Source: Anaerorhabdus sp964386325
Lineage (GTDB): Bacteria > Bacillota_I > Bacilli_A > Erysipelotrichales > Erysipelotrichaceae
Assembly: GCA_964386325.1 (NCBI GenBank)
Contig: CAYLQY010000005.1
Span: 1-64,000, forward strand
Length of the DNA: 64,000 nt
Direction: 5' to 3'
Positions within the stretch are counted from its first letter, which is position 1, and every line of letters begins with the position of its first letter. Shown here piece by piece: positions 25,801 to 34,352 of the stretch. The translations under genes were made by a program, and so were the position numbers. The notes beneath the pieces were generated by a model. That model was not told the origin of the DNA, searched no databases, and was given only the letters and a program-made list of their open reading frames with translations.

Positions 25801-27204
25801 ATGGCAAGAAATATTGGAAAAATTGTACAAGTCATTGGACCAGTTGTTGATATTCGCTATGCGAATGGTTTATTGCCTTCGCTAAAAAATGCAGTCGAAG
25901 TAGTTAAAAGTGAAAATGAAAAACTTGTAGTTGAAGTTGCACAACACGTTGGTGATGACTGTGTTCGCTGTATAGCAATGGGATCAACAGATGGATTAGT
26001 TCGCGGCATGGATTGTATTGATACTGAAAGTGCTATATGTGTTCCTGTAGGAGCAGAAGTTCTAGGTAGAATGTTTAATGTACTAGGCGAAGAAATTGAT
26101 GGTTTACCACCACTTGGCTCAGAAATTAAAAGATTACCTATTCATCGTGATGCACCTTCATTTGAGGAACAACAAACATCAGCTGAAATATTAGAAACAG
26201 GAATTAAAGTTATCGATTTATTATGTCCTTACGCACGTGGTGGTAAAATTGGATTATTCGGTGGAGCCGGAGTTGGTAAAACTGTATTGATGCAAGAACT
26301 TATTCACAATATTGCGAAAGAACATGGTGGTCGATCAGTTGTAGCGGGTGTCGGAGAACGTACTCGTGAAGGAAATGATATGTACCATGAAATGAAAGAT
26401 TCAGGCGTTCTTGATAAGACAGTATTAGTCTATGGGCAAATGAATGAATCACCAGGTGCACGTATGCGTGTTGCGTTATCAGGATTAACAATGGCTGAAT
26501 ATTTCCGTGACTATGAAGGGCAAGACGTTTTATTATTCATTGATAATATCTTCCGTTTTACTCAAGCAGGATCAGAGGTATCAGCACTTCTTGGACGTAT
26601 GCCTTCGGCGGTAGGTTATCAACCAACACTTGCGACAGAAATGGGACAACTTCAAGAACGTATTACTTCAACAAGCAAAGGATCAATTACATCTGTACAA
26701 GCAATCTATGTTCCAGCAGATGACTTAACTGACCCAGCGCCAGCAACAGCATTTACTCACTTGGATGCGAAAACAGTACTTGATCGTGGAATCGCAGCGC
26801 TTGGTTTATATCCAGCAGTTGATCCACTTGAATCAAGCAGTAGAATTCTAGATCCACTTGTTGTAGGTGAAGAACATTATGCAGTTGCTCGTGGAGTACA
26901 AGCATTGCTTCAACGTTATAAAGAGTTACAAGATATTATCGCAATCCTAGGAATGGATGAATTGAGTGAAGAGGATAAAGTACTTGTTAATCGCGCACGT
27001 CGTGCACGTAACTTCTTATCTCAACCATTTAATGTTGCAGAACAATTCAGTGGATTAAAAGGAAGATATGTTCCACTAAAAGATACCATTCGCAGTTTTA
27101 AAGAATTACTAGCAGGTAAATACGATTATCTACCTGAACAAGCATTTACATATGCTGGTTCAATTGATGATGTGCTTGAAAAAGCGAAACAGTTAGGTCA
27201 ATAA
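25801..27204 (+). CDS. atpD: ATP synthase subunit beta
   Basis: The catalytic F1 subunit, 467 aa. P-loop GGAGVGKT (154-161), GERTREGNDMYHEM with the catalytic Glu, and LLFIDNIFRFTQAGSEVSALLGRMPSAVGYQ (DELSEED further on) are conserved. A longer frame opens 13 codons upstream, but AGAAAGGATAAAGAT before the ATG at 25801 and family alignment favour this start. Confidence 0.97.
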   Translation: MARNIGKIVQVIGPVVDIRYANGLLPSLKNAVEVVKSENEKLVVEVAQHVGDDCVRCIAMGSTDGLVRGMDCIDTESAICVPVGAEVLGRMFNVLGEEIDGLPPLGSEIKRLPIHRDAPSFEEQQTSAEILETGIKVIDLLCPYARGGKIGLFGGAGVGKTVLMQELIHNIAKEHGGRSVVAGVGERTREGNDMYHEMKDSGVLDKTVLVYGQMNESPGARMRVALSGLTMAEYFRDYEGQDVLLFIDNIFRFTQAGSEVSALLGRMPSAVGYQPTLATEMGQLQERITSTSKGSITSVQAIYVPADDLTDPAPATAFTHLDAKTVLDRGIAALGLYPAVDPLESSSRILDPLVVGEEHYAVARGVQALLQRYKELQDIIAILGMDELSEEDKVLVNRARRARNFLSQPFNVAEQFSGLKGRYVPLKDTIRSFKELLAGKYDYLPEQAFTYAGSIDDVLEKAKQLGQ

Positions 27205-27596
27205 TGATTCATTGTAAAATTGTAACACCGCTTGGTCAATACAAAGAATGTGATACAACAATTCTTAATGTAAAAAACCAATTAGGTGAAATGGGAATAT
27301 TACCCAACCATGTACCACTTGTAACCATGTTAGAAATATCTAAGATGTCTACAATTGAAGATGGCATAAAAAATGAATATGCGATTGGTGGAGGTTTACT
27401 ATACTTTCAAGATAATGAAGCTATGATACTTGTAGATTCAATTGAGAGTAAAGATGAAATTGAAACAGAGAGAGCGTTAGCGGCTAAATTAAGAGCCGAG
27501 GAACGATTGAATAAAGCCGATGATTCAATGGATGCTAGACGTGCAGAATTAGCACTGAAACGTGCTATGAACCGTCTAAATGTAAAAGGTGAATAA
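27204..27596 (+). CDS. atpC: ATP synthase subunit epsilon
   Basis: A regulatory F1 subunit, 130 aa: an N-terminal beta barrel (GEMGILPNHVPLVTML) and a C-terminal helical hairpin that can inhibit ATP hydrolysis. Its ATG shares a base with the atpD stop (TAATG). Confidence 0.94.
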   Translation: MIHCKIVTPLGQYKECDTTILNVKNQLGEMGILPNHVPLVTMLEISKMSTIEDGIKNEYAIGGGLLYFQDNEAMILVDSIESKDEIETERALAAKLRAEERLNKADDSMDARRAELALKRAMNRLNVKGE

Positions 27597-27598
27597 CA

Positions 27599-27802
27599 AT
27601 GTTAGATTTTATCATTCGCCTCTTTGTTTATCTAGGTTGTTTTGTATTATCAATGTATGGACTAAGTAGTGTAAACTATGAAAAATTCATACGAAGTGGA
27701 AAAGTAAGACAAGCACAAGTTTTGTATCTTCTTGTAGCAATGGGAATCGCAAAACTTGCAGCTGAATTCTTAATGAATATTGCATATAAAGTAATTCCAT
27801 AA
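27599..27802 (+). CDS. DUF1146 (YwzB-like) membrane protein
   Basis: This 67-aa protein has two membrane helices. YGLSSVNYEKFIRSGKVRQAQVLYLL matches the DUF1146/YwzB family, which often follows atpC in Firmicutes. Its function is unknown; the position suggests a role linked to ATP synthase or the envelope. It is the last gene of the operon. Confidence 0.85.
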   Translation: MLDFIIRLFVYLGCFVLSMYGLSSVNYEKFIRSGKVRQAQVLYLLVAMGIAKLAAEFLMNIAYKVIP

Positions 27803-27830
27803 AACCATGACATTATGTTATGGTTTTTTT
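27802..27830 (+). terminator. Terminator of the atp operon
   Basis: AAACCAT-GACA pairs with TGTT-ATGGTTT and is followed by seven T; it begins at the last base of the DUF1146 stop codon. Confidence 0.88.
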
Positions 27831-27926
27831 GATTTCAAAAATTTTTAAAAAAGTGCTTGAAAACGATTTTTAATGAACTTATCATTCAAGTAAGGATATC
27901 CTTCAACTAAATAAGGAGGAAATAAA

Positions 27927-28898
27927 ATGCATCAAAAAATGATTGATGAATTGAATCAACGTATTCTTCACGACTATGATAACACTGCAGGTATTATTGT
28001 CATGAAGAAGGGTAAAATGTATTATGAGAATTATTTCAACGAAGCCAGTGTAAATAGTTCTATGCATATCTTCTCAGTAACAAAGAGTATAGTCTCTATT
28101 TGTATCGGTATTGCGATTGATAAAGGATATATTACAGGTGTACAAGAAAAAGTACTGAATTATTTCCCGGATTATAAAATAAAGAAAGCAGAGAAAACAA
28201 TTCAAAATGTAACGTTAGAAAATTTACTAACAATGACTGCTCCCTATAAGTATATTTTTGCACCTTACACAAAACATTTTTCAAGTGAAGATTGGGTAAA
28301 GAGTTCGCTGGATTATTTAGGGGGCAAGAAAGCAATTGGAACATTTCGATATACTCCGATGATTGGTCCAGATATACTCACCGGGATACTAACAAGAGCA
28401 ACAGGACAATCAGTATATGACTTTGCGAAAAAACATTTATTTGAACCTTTAGGAATTAAGGTAGAAAAAACAATGATGCTTAAAGATAAAGATGAACATA
28501 TGAAATTTCATAAAGCCAAAGAAATCAGTGTGTGGATTATGGATGAGCAAGGCACCAACACAGCAGGATGGGGATTATCTTTATCTACAAGAGATATGGC
28601 AAAGATAGGACAGCTTTATCTCAATGAAGGTGTTTGGGAAAACAAACAAATCGTATCTTCGAATTGGATTAAGGAAAGTACAAGTGAACATAGTCGATGG
28701 GAAAAACAAAATTTAGGATATGGGTATTTATGGTGGATTACAAAAAATGCATTTGCGGCAGTTGGTGATGGAGGTAATGTTATTTACTGTAACAAAGAAA
28801 AAGAATTAATTATCGTTATCACTGGATACTTCAAACCACGATGCAAAGATAGAATTGATTTAATAGAAAAATATATCGAGCCACTATTTATAGAATAA
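27927..28898 (+). CDS. Serine hydrolase, beta-lactamase/penicillin-binding class C family
   Basis: The protein is 323 aa with no signal peptide. The nucleophile motif is S50-V-T-K53 in HIFSVTKSIVSICIGIAID. The usual YxN is replaced by YTP in RYTPMIGPDILTGIL, and the third motif region reads GDGGN near the C-terminus. The family includes esterases, peptidases and EstB-like enzymes. The missing YxN argues against a true beta-lactamase. The substrate is unknown. It has its own GGAGG ribosome site and ends at a bidirectional terminator. Confidence 0.82.
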   Translation: MHQKMIDELNQRILHDYDNTAGIIVMKKGKMYYENYFNEASVNSSMHIFSVTKSIVSICIGIAIDKGYITGVQEKVLNYFPDYKIKKAEKTIQNVTLENLLTMTAPYKYIFAPYTKHFSSEDWVKSSLDYLGGKKAIGTFRYTPMIGPDILTGILTRATGQSVYDFAKKHLFEPLGIKVEKTMMLKDKDEHMKFHKAKEISVWIMDEQGTNTAGWGLSLSTRDMAKIGQLYLNEGVWENKQIVSSNWIKESTSEHSRWEKQNLGYGYLWWITKNAFAAVGDGGNVIYCNKEKELIIVITGYFKPRCKDRIDLIEKYIEPLFIE

Positions 28899-28901
28899 AT
28901 A

Positions 28902-28938
28902 AAGAGTCACATCAATTTTTTGATGTGACTCTATTTTT
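28902..28938. terminator. Bidirectional terminator
   Basis: AGAGTCACATCA (28903-28914) pairs perfectly with 28921-28932. The loop is TTT-rich, with T-rich sequence on the right and A-rich on the left, so it can serve both the serine hydrolase gene and the leftward uronate operon. Confidence 0.8.
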
Positions 28939-28955
28939 CTTGGAAAGGAGAATAA

Positions 28956-29591
28956 TTAAATTAAAGATGATAAATAATCTGCGATTTCTTTATCTTGGCA
29001 ATTTGTGAAAAAGTATTCTTTAAATTCAGGATAATCAATTGTTTCCTTTAAGAAAGTTTGGTCAATATTTTTCAAAATATTTATTAATGGCTGATGTGTA
29101 ATTTTTTTAACATCATCTAAAATGCGTTTATTTGTTTGTTCAGGAAGTGCACGTTCTCGTGGATATCCGCCACCAAATTCCTCAGAAAATAATTTTTCGA
29201 ATGTGTAGCGAAGATTTAATTCTCCACCCCAACCAAATCCTTGAGCAAATGGCATAGCGATTGCATTACCATCATTGACTTGACCAAATAAATAAGCATC
29301 AAGCGAATCAACGATATGACCACAAAGTACATTAGGGAATGAATTGCATGCGAGCATAGCTCCTTGCCCAGTTCCACATCCTGTAACAACGAAGTCCACG
29401 GCTTTACTGTTAATTAGTATTGCTGCAAGTAATCCAATTTTTACATAGGTTAATTGATGTGTATCATCAGCAGAGTACATACCATAGTTAAATACTGTAT
29501 GTCCTGCTTTTTTTGCTTCTTGGTCTAATTCTTGGAAGATAATACTATTTTTCGCAGCTTGCGAATTTTCATTTATTAATGCTATTTTCAT
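28956..29591 (-). CDS. RpiB/LacA/LacB-family isomerase, probable DhuI
   Basis: The protein is 211 aa. The Cys-containing active-site loop GCGTGQGAMLACN and GHIVDSLDAYLFGQVNDGNAIAMPF are typical of the RpiB family. RpiB relatives named DhuI isomerise 4-deoxy-L-threo-5-hexosulose-uronate, the product released by unsaturated glucuronyl hydrolase, to DK-II. The adjacent SDR, KDG kinase and KDPG aldolase strongly support this role. It is the last gene of the leftward operon. Confidence 0.82.
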   Translation of the reverse strand: MKIALINENSQAAKNSIIFQELDQEAKKAGHTVFNYGMYSADDTHQLTYVKIGLLAAILINSKAVDFVVTGCGTGQGAMLACNSFPNVLCGHIVDSLDAYLFGQVNDGNAIAMPFAQGFGWGGELNLRYTFEKLFSEEFGGGYPRERALPEQTNKRILDDVKKITHQPLINILKNIDQTFLKETIDYPEFKEYFFTNCQDKEIADYLSSLI

Positions 29592-29607
29592 ATTCTAATC
29601 CTCTATT

Positions 29608-30420
29608 CTATTCTGGTTGTTTACCAATATAAGCTAAAATACCACCGTCGACATATAAAATATGTCCGTTTACAAAGTTACTTGCATCACTTGCAAGAAA
29701 TACTGCAGGTCCCATTAAATCATCTGCACATCCCCAACGGTTTGCAGGTGTACGTGATACGATAAACTGATCAAATGGGTGACGCGAACCGTCTGCTTGT
29801 TTTTCGCGCAATGGTGCTGTTTGAATGGTTTCAATATAGCCAGGTCCAATGCCGTTACATTGAATATTGTGATGACCATATTCAGATGCAATATTTTTTG
29901 TTAACATTTTTAATCCGCCTTTAGCGGCTGCATAAGCACTTACAGTTTCTCTTCCAAGTTCAGACATCATTGAACAGATATTGATAATCTTACCTTGCCC
30001 TTTTTTAATCATTGAAGGGATAACTGCTTTAGCCATAATGAAGGGTGCGTTTAAATCAATATCAATCACTTTTCTAAAATCTTCTACATTCATTTCGTGC
30101 ATTGGAACACGTTTGATGATTCCAGCATTATTCACAAGAATATCAACTGTTCCAATATTTTTTTCAATATCTTGAATCATTGTTTGAACTGCTTTTTCGT
30201 CTGTTACATCACACACATATCCATGTGCAGTAATTCCAATTTCTTTATAGGCTTCAATACCTTTATTTACAAGGTCTTGATTAATATCATTAAATACAAT
30301 AGTTGCGCCAGCTTTTGCAAAGCCAGTAGCAAGTGAGAATCCAATTCCATAAGAAGCGCCAGTAATTAATGCGATTTTTCCATTAAGTGAAAATGAATTC
30401 ATATCAAATGTTTGTGTCAT
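29608..30420 (-). CDS. kduD: SDR dehydrogenase, probable KduD/DhuD
   Basis: The protein is 270 aa. The NAD(P) motif is TGASYGIG and the catalytic YAAAK follows ICSMMSELGRETVSA. It ends in VNGHILYVDGG as in KduD/gluconate 5-dehydrogenases. It would reduce DK-II (2,5-diketo-3-deoxygluconate) to 2-keto-3-deoxygluconate. The frame is open 16 codons further, but AAGGAGAG lies before the ATG at 30420. It sits 16 bases upstream of the isomerase gene. Confidence 0.86.
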   Translation of the reverse strand: MTQTFDMNSFSLNGKIALITGASYGIGFSLATGFAKAGATIVFNDINQDLVNKGIEAYKEIGITAHGYVCDVTDEKAVQTMIQDIEKNIGTVDILVNNAGIIKRVPMHEMNVEDFRKVIDIDLNAPFIMAKAVIPSMIKKGQGKIINICSMMSELGRETVSAYAAAKGGLKMLTKNIASEYGHHNIQCNGIGPGYIETIQTAPLREKQADGSRHPFDQFIVSRTPANRWGCADDLMGPAVFLASDASNFVNGHILYVDGGILAYIGKQPE

Positions 30421-30431
30421 AGTTCTCTCCT

Positions 30432-31451
30432 TTATCGTTGCACTCTGCCAGAGGCATCGCCTCCACATAATGCTTCTACTTCTTCTTTACTAACTAAGTT
30501 AAAGTCTCCAGGAATCGTATGTTTTAAAGCAGAGGCTGCAACTGCGAATTCCAATGCTTCTTGTTTACTTTCCTTTGTTAATAGTCCATGTATAATTCCA
30601 CCTGAAAAACTATCCCCGCCACCAACTCTGTCTATGATTGGTTCAATATCATAGCGCTTTGATTGGTAGAATGTTTCTCCATCATAGAGTAATGCTTTCC
30701 AGCCATTGTGATTTGCACTGAAGCTTTCTCTAAGTGTTGATGTAATTATTTTAAATCCAAAGGTTTCTTTCATTTCTTTGAAGATACCATAGTATCCTTC
30801 AGCTCCTGTTTCGCCTTTTTCTACATTGGCTGTTGGTTTGAATCCTAAACATAATTCGGCATCTTCTTCATTACCTATACATACATCAACATAGTGCATC
30901 AGTGGTTTCATAATGGATTGTGCTTTTTCCTTTGTCCATAACTTCTTTCTAAAGTTTAGGTCAACTGAAACGGTAACATGATGTTTTTTAGCTGCAATGC
31001 ATGCTTGTTCGACAAGCTTTGCGGCTTGATCACTAAGTGCTGGTGTAATACCAGACCAATGAAACCAATCTTTTCCTTGCATGATGGCATCAAAATCAAA
31101 GTCTACTTCGCAAGCTTCTGCCATTGCTGAATGAGCACGGTCATAGATGACTTTACTTGCCCGCATACTTGCACCTGTTTCTAAGAAATAGATACCAACA
31201 CGATCTCCACCACGTGCTATGTAGTCTGTATGTACTCCAACTTGTCGTAATGCATTGACAGCGGATTGACCAATTTCATGGGTAGGTAACTTAGAAACAA
31301 AATAGGCATCGTGTCCATAGTTAGCTAAGGATACTGCAACATTTGCTTCTCCTCCACCATAGACAGCATCGAAATGATTACTTTGCGTAAAACGGGTATT
31401 TCCAGGAGTTGATAATCTCAACATGATTTCTCCCATAGTTATGATTTTCAT
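30432..31451 (-). CDS. kdgK: 2-keto-3-deoxygluconate kinase
   Basis: A PfkB-family sugar kinase of 339 aa. The N-terminal GEIMLRLSTPG and YGGGEANVAVSLANYG and the C-terminal DRVGGGDSFSGG, containing the catalytic Asp, fit KdgK. It phosphorylates KDG to KDPG. It is preceded by kdgA (9-base gap) and followed by kduD in one operon. Confidence 0.93.
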   Translation of the reverse strand: MKIITMGEIMLRLSTPGNTRFTQSNHFDAVYGGGEANVAVSLANYGHDAYFVSKLPTHEIGQSAVNALRQVGVHTDYIARGGDRVGIYFLETGASMRASKVIYDRAHSAMAEACEVDFDFDAIMQGKDWFHWSGITPALSDQAAKLVEQACIAAKKHHVTVSVDLNFRKKLWTKEKAQSIMKPLMHYVDVCIGNEEDAELCLGFKPTANVEKGETGAEGYYGIFKEMKETFGFKIITSTLRESFSANHNGWKALLYDGETFYQSKRYDIEPIIDRVGGGDSFSGGIIHGLLTKESKQEALEFAVAASALKHTIPGDFNLVSKEEVEALCGGDASGRVQR

Positions 31452-31460
31452 AGATAATCC

Positions 31461-32438
31461 TCACATCTTGATATCTGGATTAATCAAATGAAATTTGAAA
31501 CCAGATATTTCTAAATCTAAATATGCAAAATTAATTCTATTTGTTTTCTTATTTCTAGTTATTGTTTCAGGAAGTGCGTGGATACCAGCTTTAGCTAGTT
31601 GGTAAAGTGCCCTTTCAGGATAAGGTGTATATAGACCTATATGACCATTCTCACCTGGACCTTTTGAATGAAGAAATTCAAATCCTTCACCAGCAAACGC
31701 ACTCTTAGGTTTTTCATAAAGTTTAAATCCAAATAAATTACTAAGCATAATTGCAGATTTTGTTGCATCTTCTTTAGAGTTATTGTTTATACCGATGTGA
31801 ATCAATCGATAATTCAATAAGTTTTTAATTGCGTCTTGTGTACATGCGGTTATAGCGTCCCAATTCTTCTGGTCTACAAGTGTTTGAGGGAGCATAAATG
31901 ATCCACCAATGGCTTCTACACAAGGAAGGCTTAAATAGTCATGCATATTCATTTGATTAATTCCTCCGGTGGGGATGAATTTCATCATTGAATAAGGCGC
32001 AGACAAGTCTTTGATTCTTTTTGCGCCACCGCTACTTTCAGCGGGGAAAAACTTTACAGTTTTTAATCCATAATGGAGTGCTTTTTCAATTTCTGTTGCG
32101 GTAGATACGCCAGGTAGTATAAGTATGTCGTTGTTGATGCACCATGTAACAACATCGTCGCTAAATCCAGGAGTTACAATAAACTTCGCTCCTGCATCTT
32201 TAGCTGCTTGTGCTTGTTCAACAGTTAATACAGTTCCTGCACCAACGAGAATATGGGGGTAAGTGGTTGCGATATCTTTAATAGCTTGTGCAGCATATTC
32301 ACTTCTAAATGTAATTTCTGCACTATCTATTCCACCTTTTGTTAATGCGTTAATCATTGGAAGAGTATCTAGGGGGGCATCGATTCTTATAACAGGAAGA
32401 ATACCGATATTGGATATTTGTTCGATTAGTGATTGCAT
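31461..32438 (-). CDS. kdgA: KDPG/KHG aldolase fused to a C-terminal VOC (glyoxalase-like) domain
   Basis: The protein is 325 aa, versus about 210 for ordinary KdgA. Residues 1 to about 208 are the class I aldolase with Glu42 and Schiff-base Lys129 in LKTVKFFPAE, then IPTGGI. Residues from about 209 form a VOC-like beta-alpha-beta unit (NYRLIHIGINNN ... GHIGLYT ... ISGFKFHLI). The aldolase splits KDPG to pyruvate and glyceraldehyde-3-phosphate. The role of the VOC domain is unknown. It is the first gene after the divergent promoter, so it is strongly regulated. Confidence 0.9.
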   Translation of the reverse strand: MQSLIEQISNIGILPVIRIDAPLDTLPMINALTKGGIDSAEITFRSEYAAQAIKDIATTYPHILVGAGTVLTVEQAQAAKDAGAKFIVTPGFSDDVVTWCINNDILILPGVSTATEIEKALHYGLKTVKFFPAESSGGAKRIKDLSAPYSMMKFIPTGGINQMNMHDYLSLPCVEAIGGSFMLPQTLVDQKNWDAITACTQDAIKNLLNYRLIHIGINNNSKEDATKSAIMLSNLFGFKLYEKPKSAFAGEGFEFLHSKGPGENGHIGLYTPYPERALYQLAKAGIHALPETITRNKKTNRINFAYLDLEISGFKFHLINPDIKM

Positions 32439-32473
32439 ACCGTAGTCCTTTCGTGTAAATGTCTAGTAAACAC

Positions 32474-32526
32474 TAGTAAACCGGTCTACATACATGTATG
32501 ATACAACTCATTAGTTATATTGTCAA
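32474..32526 (-). promoter_or_regulatory. Leftward promoter and LacI-type operator of the uronate operon
   Basis: On the minus strand TTGACA (32526-32521), a 17-bp spacer and TATCAT (32503-32498) form the promoter. Downstream of it lies the palindromic TAAACCGGTCTA (32477-32488) within a TAGTAAAC context; TAGTAAAC is repeated once more just beside it (32464-32471). Confidence 0.85.
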
Positions 32527-32578
32527 CTATTCTAAAATGGCTTTAAAAAGGCTGATTATAGGAAAATGAATAAATTTG

Positions 32579-32634
32579 TTGACAGTCAATAAAAAAGGAA
32601 ATATAATGACGGTGTCTAGTAAACTGGTTTATGT
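32579..32634 (+). promoter_or_regulatory. Rightward promoter and LacI-type operator of the GAG operon
   Basis: TTGACA (32579-32584), a 17-bp spacer and TATAAT (32602-32607). Just downstream TAAACTGGTTTA (32620-32631) in a CTAGTAAAC context mirrors the operator of the leftward promoter. Together they suggest TAAACYGGTYTA as the site of the LacI protein at 38007. Confidence 0.88.
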
Positions 32635-32656
32635 ATATTTGTGATTGGAGAGAAGA

Positions 32657-33838
32657 ATGAGAAAAATTGAAATTGAAAAGATTTTGAAAAAAGAAGAATT
32701 TAAACAAACACCTGATTTATCAAAAGAAGAGATTACATATGCAATCAATGAGGTTATTAAGCAAATTGATGTCAACATGGAATCATTTAAAACTCAATTT
32801 CCTTTCTCTGCGACTAAAAATCTTAAGTATCCAATTATTGACTGTATAGAATGGACAGATGGATTTTGGACAGGTATGCTCTGGTTGGCGTACGAATATA
32901 CAGGAAATCAAAAATACAAAAATCTTGCAGAGGAAAATATTAAAACTTTCAAGCATCGTATTGAAAACAGAATTGAAGTAGATCATCATGATTTAGGTTT
33001 CTTATATTCACCATCATGTGTAGCAGGTTATAAACTAACAGGTAGTGAAATTGCTAAAGAAGCAGCACTCATGGCTGCCGATAAACTGATAGAACGATAT
33101 CAAGAAAAAGGCGAGTTCATTCAAGCTTGGGGTGAATTTAATAATCCGGAACATTACCGTTTTATTATTGACTGCATGTTAAACATTCCACTTCTTTACT
33201 GGGCGAGTGAAGTTACGCAAGACATGAAATATGAAGAAATCGCGAGAAAGCACTTTGCGACAAGTTGTAAGTATGTAATACGTGATGATGCAAGTGCATT
33301 TCACACATTTTATATGAATCCTGAAACAGGAGAACCAGTACGTGGAGCAACAAGACAAGGATTTAATGATGAATCTTCTTGGGCTCGTGGTCAAGCTTGG
33401 GGCATTTATGGATTAGCATTAAACTATCGATACACAAAAAATGATGAAATTATTAAATTGTATGAAGGAATGACAAATTATTTCTTAAATCGTTTGCCAG
33501 ATGATAATGTATGCTACTGGGATTTAATTTTCATCAATGAAGCAAAACAATCAAGAGATTCAAGTGCTGCAGCAATCGCATGTTGTGGAATGGAAGAAAT
33601 GAATTCACACTTAAGTGGTGAAGAAAAAGAAATTGTTCATGGAGCTATTCATAATATCATGCGCTCATTAATTAGAAATTATACAAGCAAAGTACATGAA
33701 GCAAATGACCCGATACTATATCATGGAGTATATTCATGGCATAGTGGAAAAGGTGTTGATGAAGGTAATATCTGGGGAGATTATTATTATTTAGAAGCAT
33801 TAATACGATTATACAAGAATTGGAATCCATATTGGTAG
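32657..33838 (+). CDS. Unsaturated glucuronyl hydrolase, GH88
   Basis: The protein is 393 aa with no signal peptide, so it is cytoplasmic. Family marks are CIEWTDGFWTGMLWLAYE, HHDLGFLY and RFIIDCMLNIPLLYWAS (each with a conserved Asp), plus RGATRQGFNDESSWARGQAWGIYGLAL. It removes the delta-4,5-unsaturated uronic acid from disaccharides made by polysaccharide lyases. The frame reaches a TTG at 32645, but the ATG at 32657 has GGAGAGAAG upstream. First gene of the rightward operon. Confidence 0.93.
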   Translation: MRKIEIEKILKKEEFKQTPDLSKEEITYAINEVIKQIDVNMESFKTQFPFSATKNLKYPIIDCIEWTDGFWTGMLWLAYEYTGNQKYKNLAEENIKTFKHRIENRIEVDHHDLGFLYSPSCVAGYKLTGSEIAKEAALMAADKLIERYQEKGEFIQAWGEFNNPEHYRFIIDCMLNIPLLYWASEVTQDMKYEEIARKHFATSCKYVIRDDASAFHTFYMNPETGEPVRGATRQGFNDESSWARGQAWGIYGLALNYRYTKNDEIIKLYEGMTNYFLNRLPDDNVCYWDLIFINEAKQSRDSSAAAIACCGMEEMNSHLSGEEKEIVHGAIHNIMRSLIRNYTSKVHEANDPILYHGVYSWHSGKGVDEGNIWGDYYYLEALIRLYKNWNPYW

Positions 33839-33849
33839 GAGGATAAAAT

Positions 33850-34341
33850 ATGACAAATCCCAATATAGTAATGGCAAGAGTTGATGAAAGATTAATACAT
33901 GGACAAGGGCAAATTTGGATTAAAATGTTAAGCTGTAATACTGTAATTGTCGCAAATGATAAAGTTAGTGAATCAGCGATGGAACAAACACTGATGAAAA
34001 CAGTAGTTCCGACTGGCGTAGCGGTAAGATTCTTCTCGCTTCAAAAAGTAATCGATGTTATTCATAAAGCAAGTCCTGAACAAACTATTTTCCTAGTTGT
34101 TAAAAGTTTAGAGGATGCTTTAAAACTTGTTGAAGGTGGCGTTCCTATTACACATTTAAACATCGGCAATATACATAATAGTGAAGGTAAAGAAAAAGTA
34201 ACACGTTCTATTTTCTTAGGTAAAGAAGATAAAGAAAACATAAAAACATTAATCGATAAATATAAAGTTACATTTGATACAAAGACAACACCTAACGAAG
34301 GCAATACAAGTGCTGAAGTTAATATTGAAGAATATATATAA
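33850..34341 (+). CDS. PTS system IIB, mannose/sorbose family
   Basis: The protein is 163 aa. ARVDERLIHGQGQIW contains phosphorylated His17. It relays phosphate from IIA to the sugar imported by IIC/IID. It starts 11 bases after the GH88 gene and is followed by IIC and IID. No IIA gene lies in this operon, so a IIA from elsewhere, such as 59799-60221, must serve it. Confidence 0.93.
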   Translation: MTNPNIVMARVDERLIHGQGQIWIKMLSCNTVIVANDKVSESAMEQTLMKTVVPTGVAVRFFSLQKVIDVIHKASPEQTIFLVVKSLEDALKLVEGGVPITHLNIGNIHNSEGKEKVTRSIFLGKEDKENIKTLIDKYKVTFDTKTTPNEGNTSAEVNIEEYI

Positions 34342-34352
34342 GGAGAAAAAGC

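Noticed and set aside
27859..27872. A cre-like site (TGAAAACGATTTTT) before the serine hydrolase gene
   Set aside because: The 3' half lacks the conserved CA and the match could occur by chance in AT-rich DNA.
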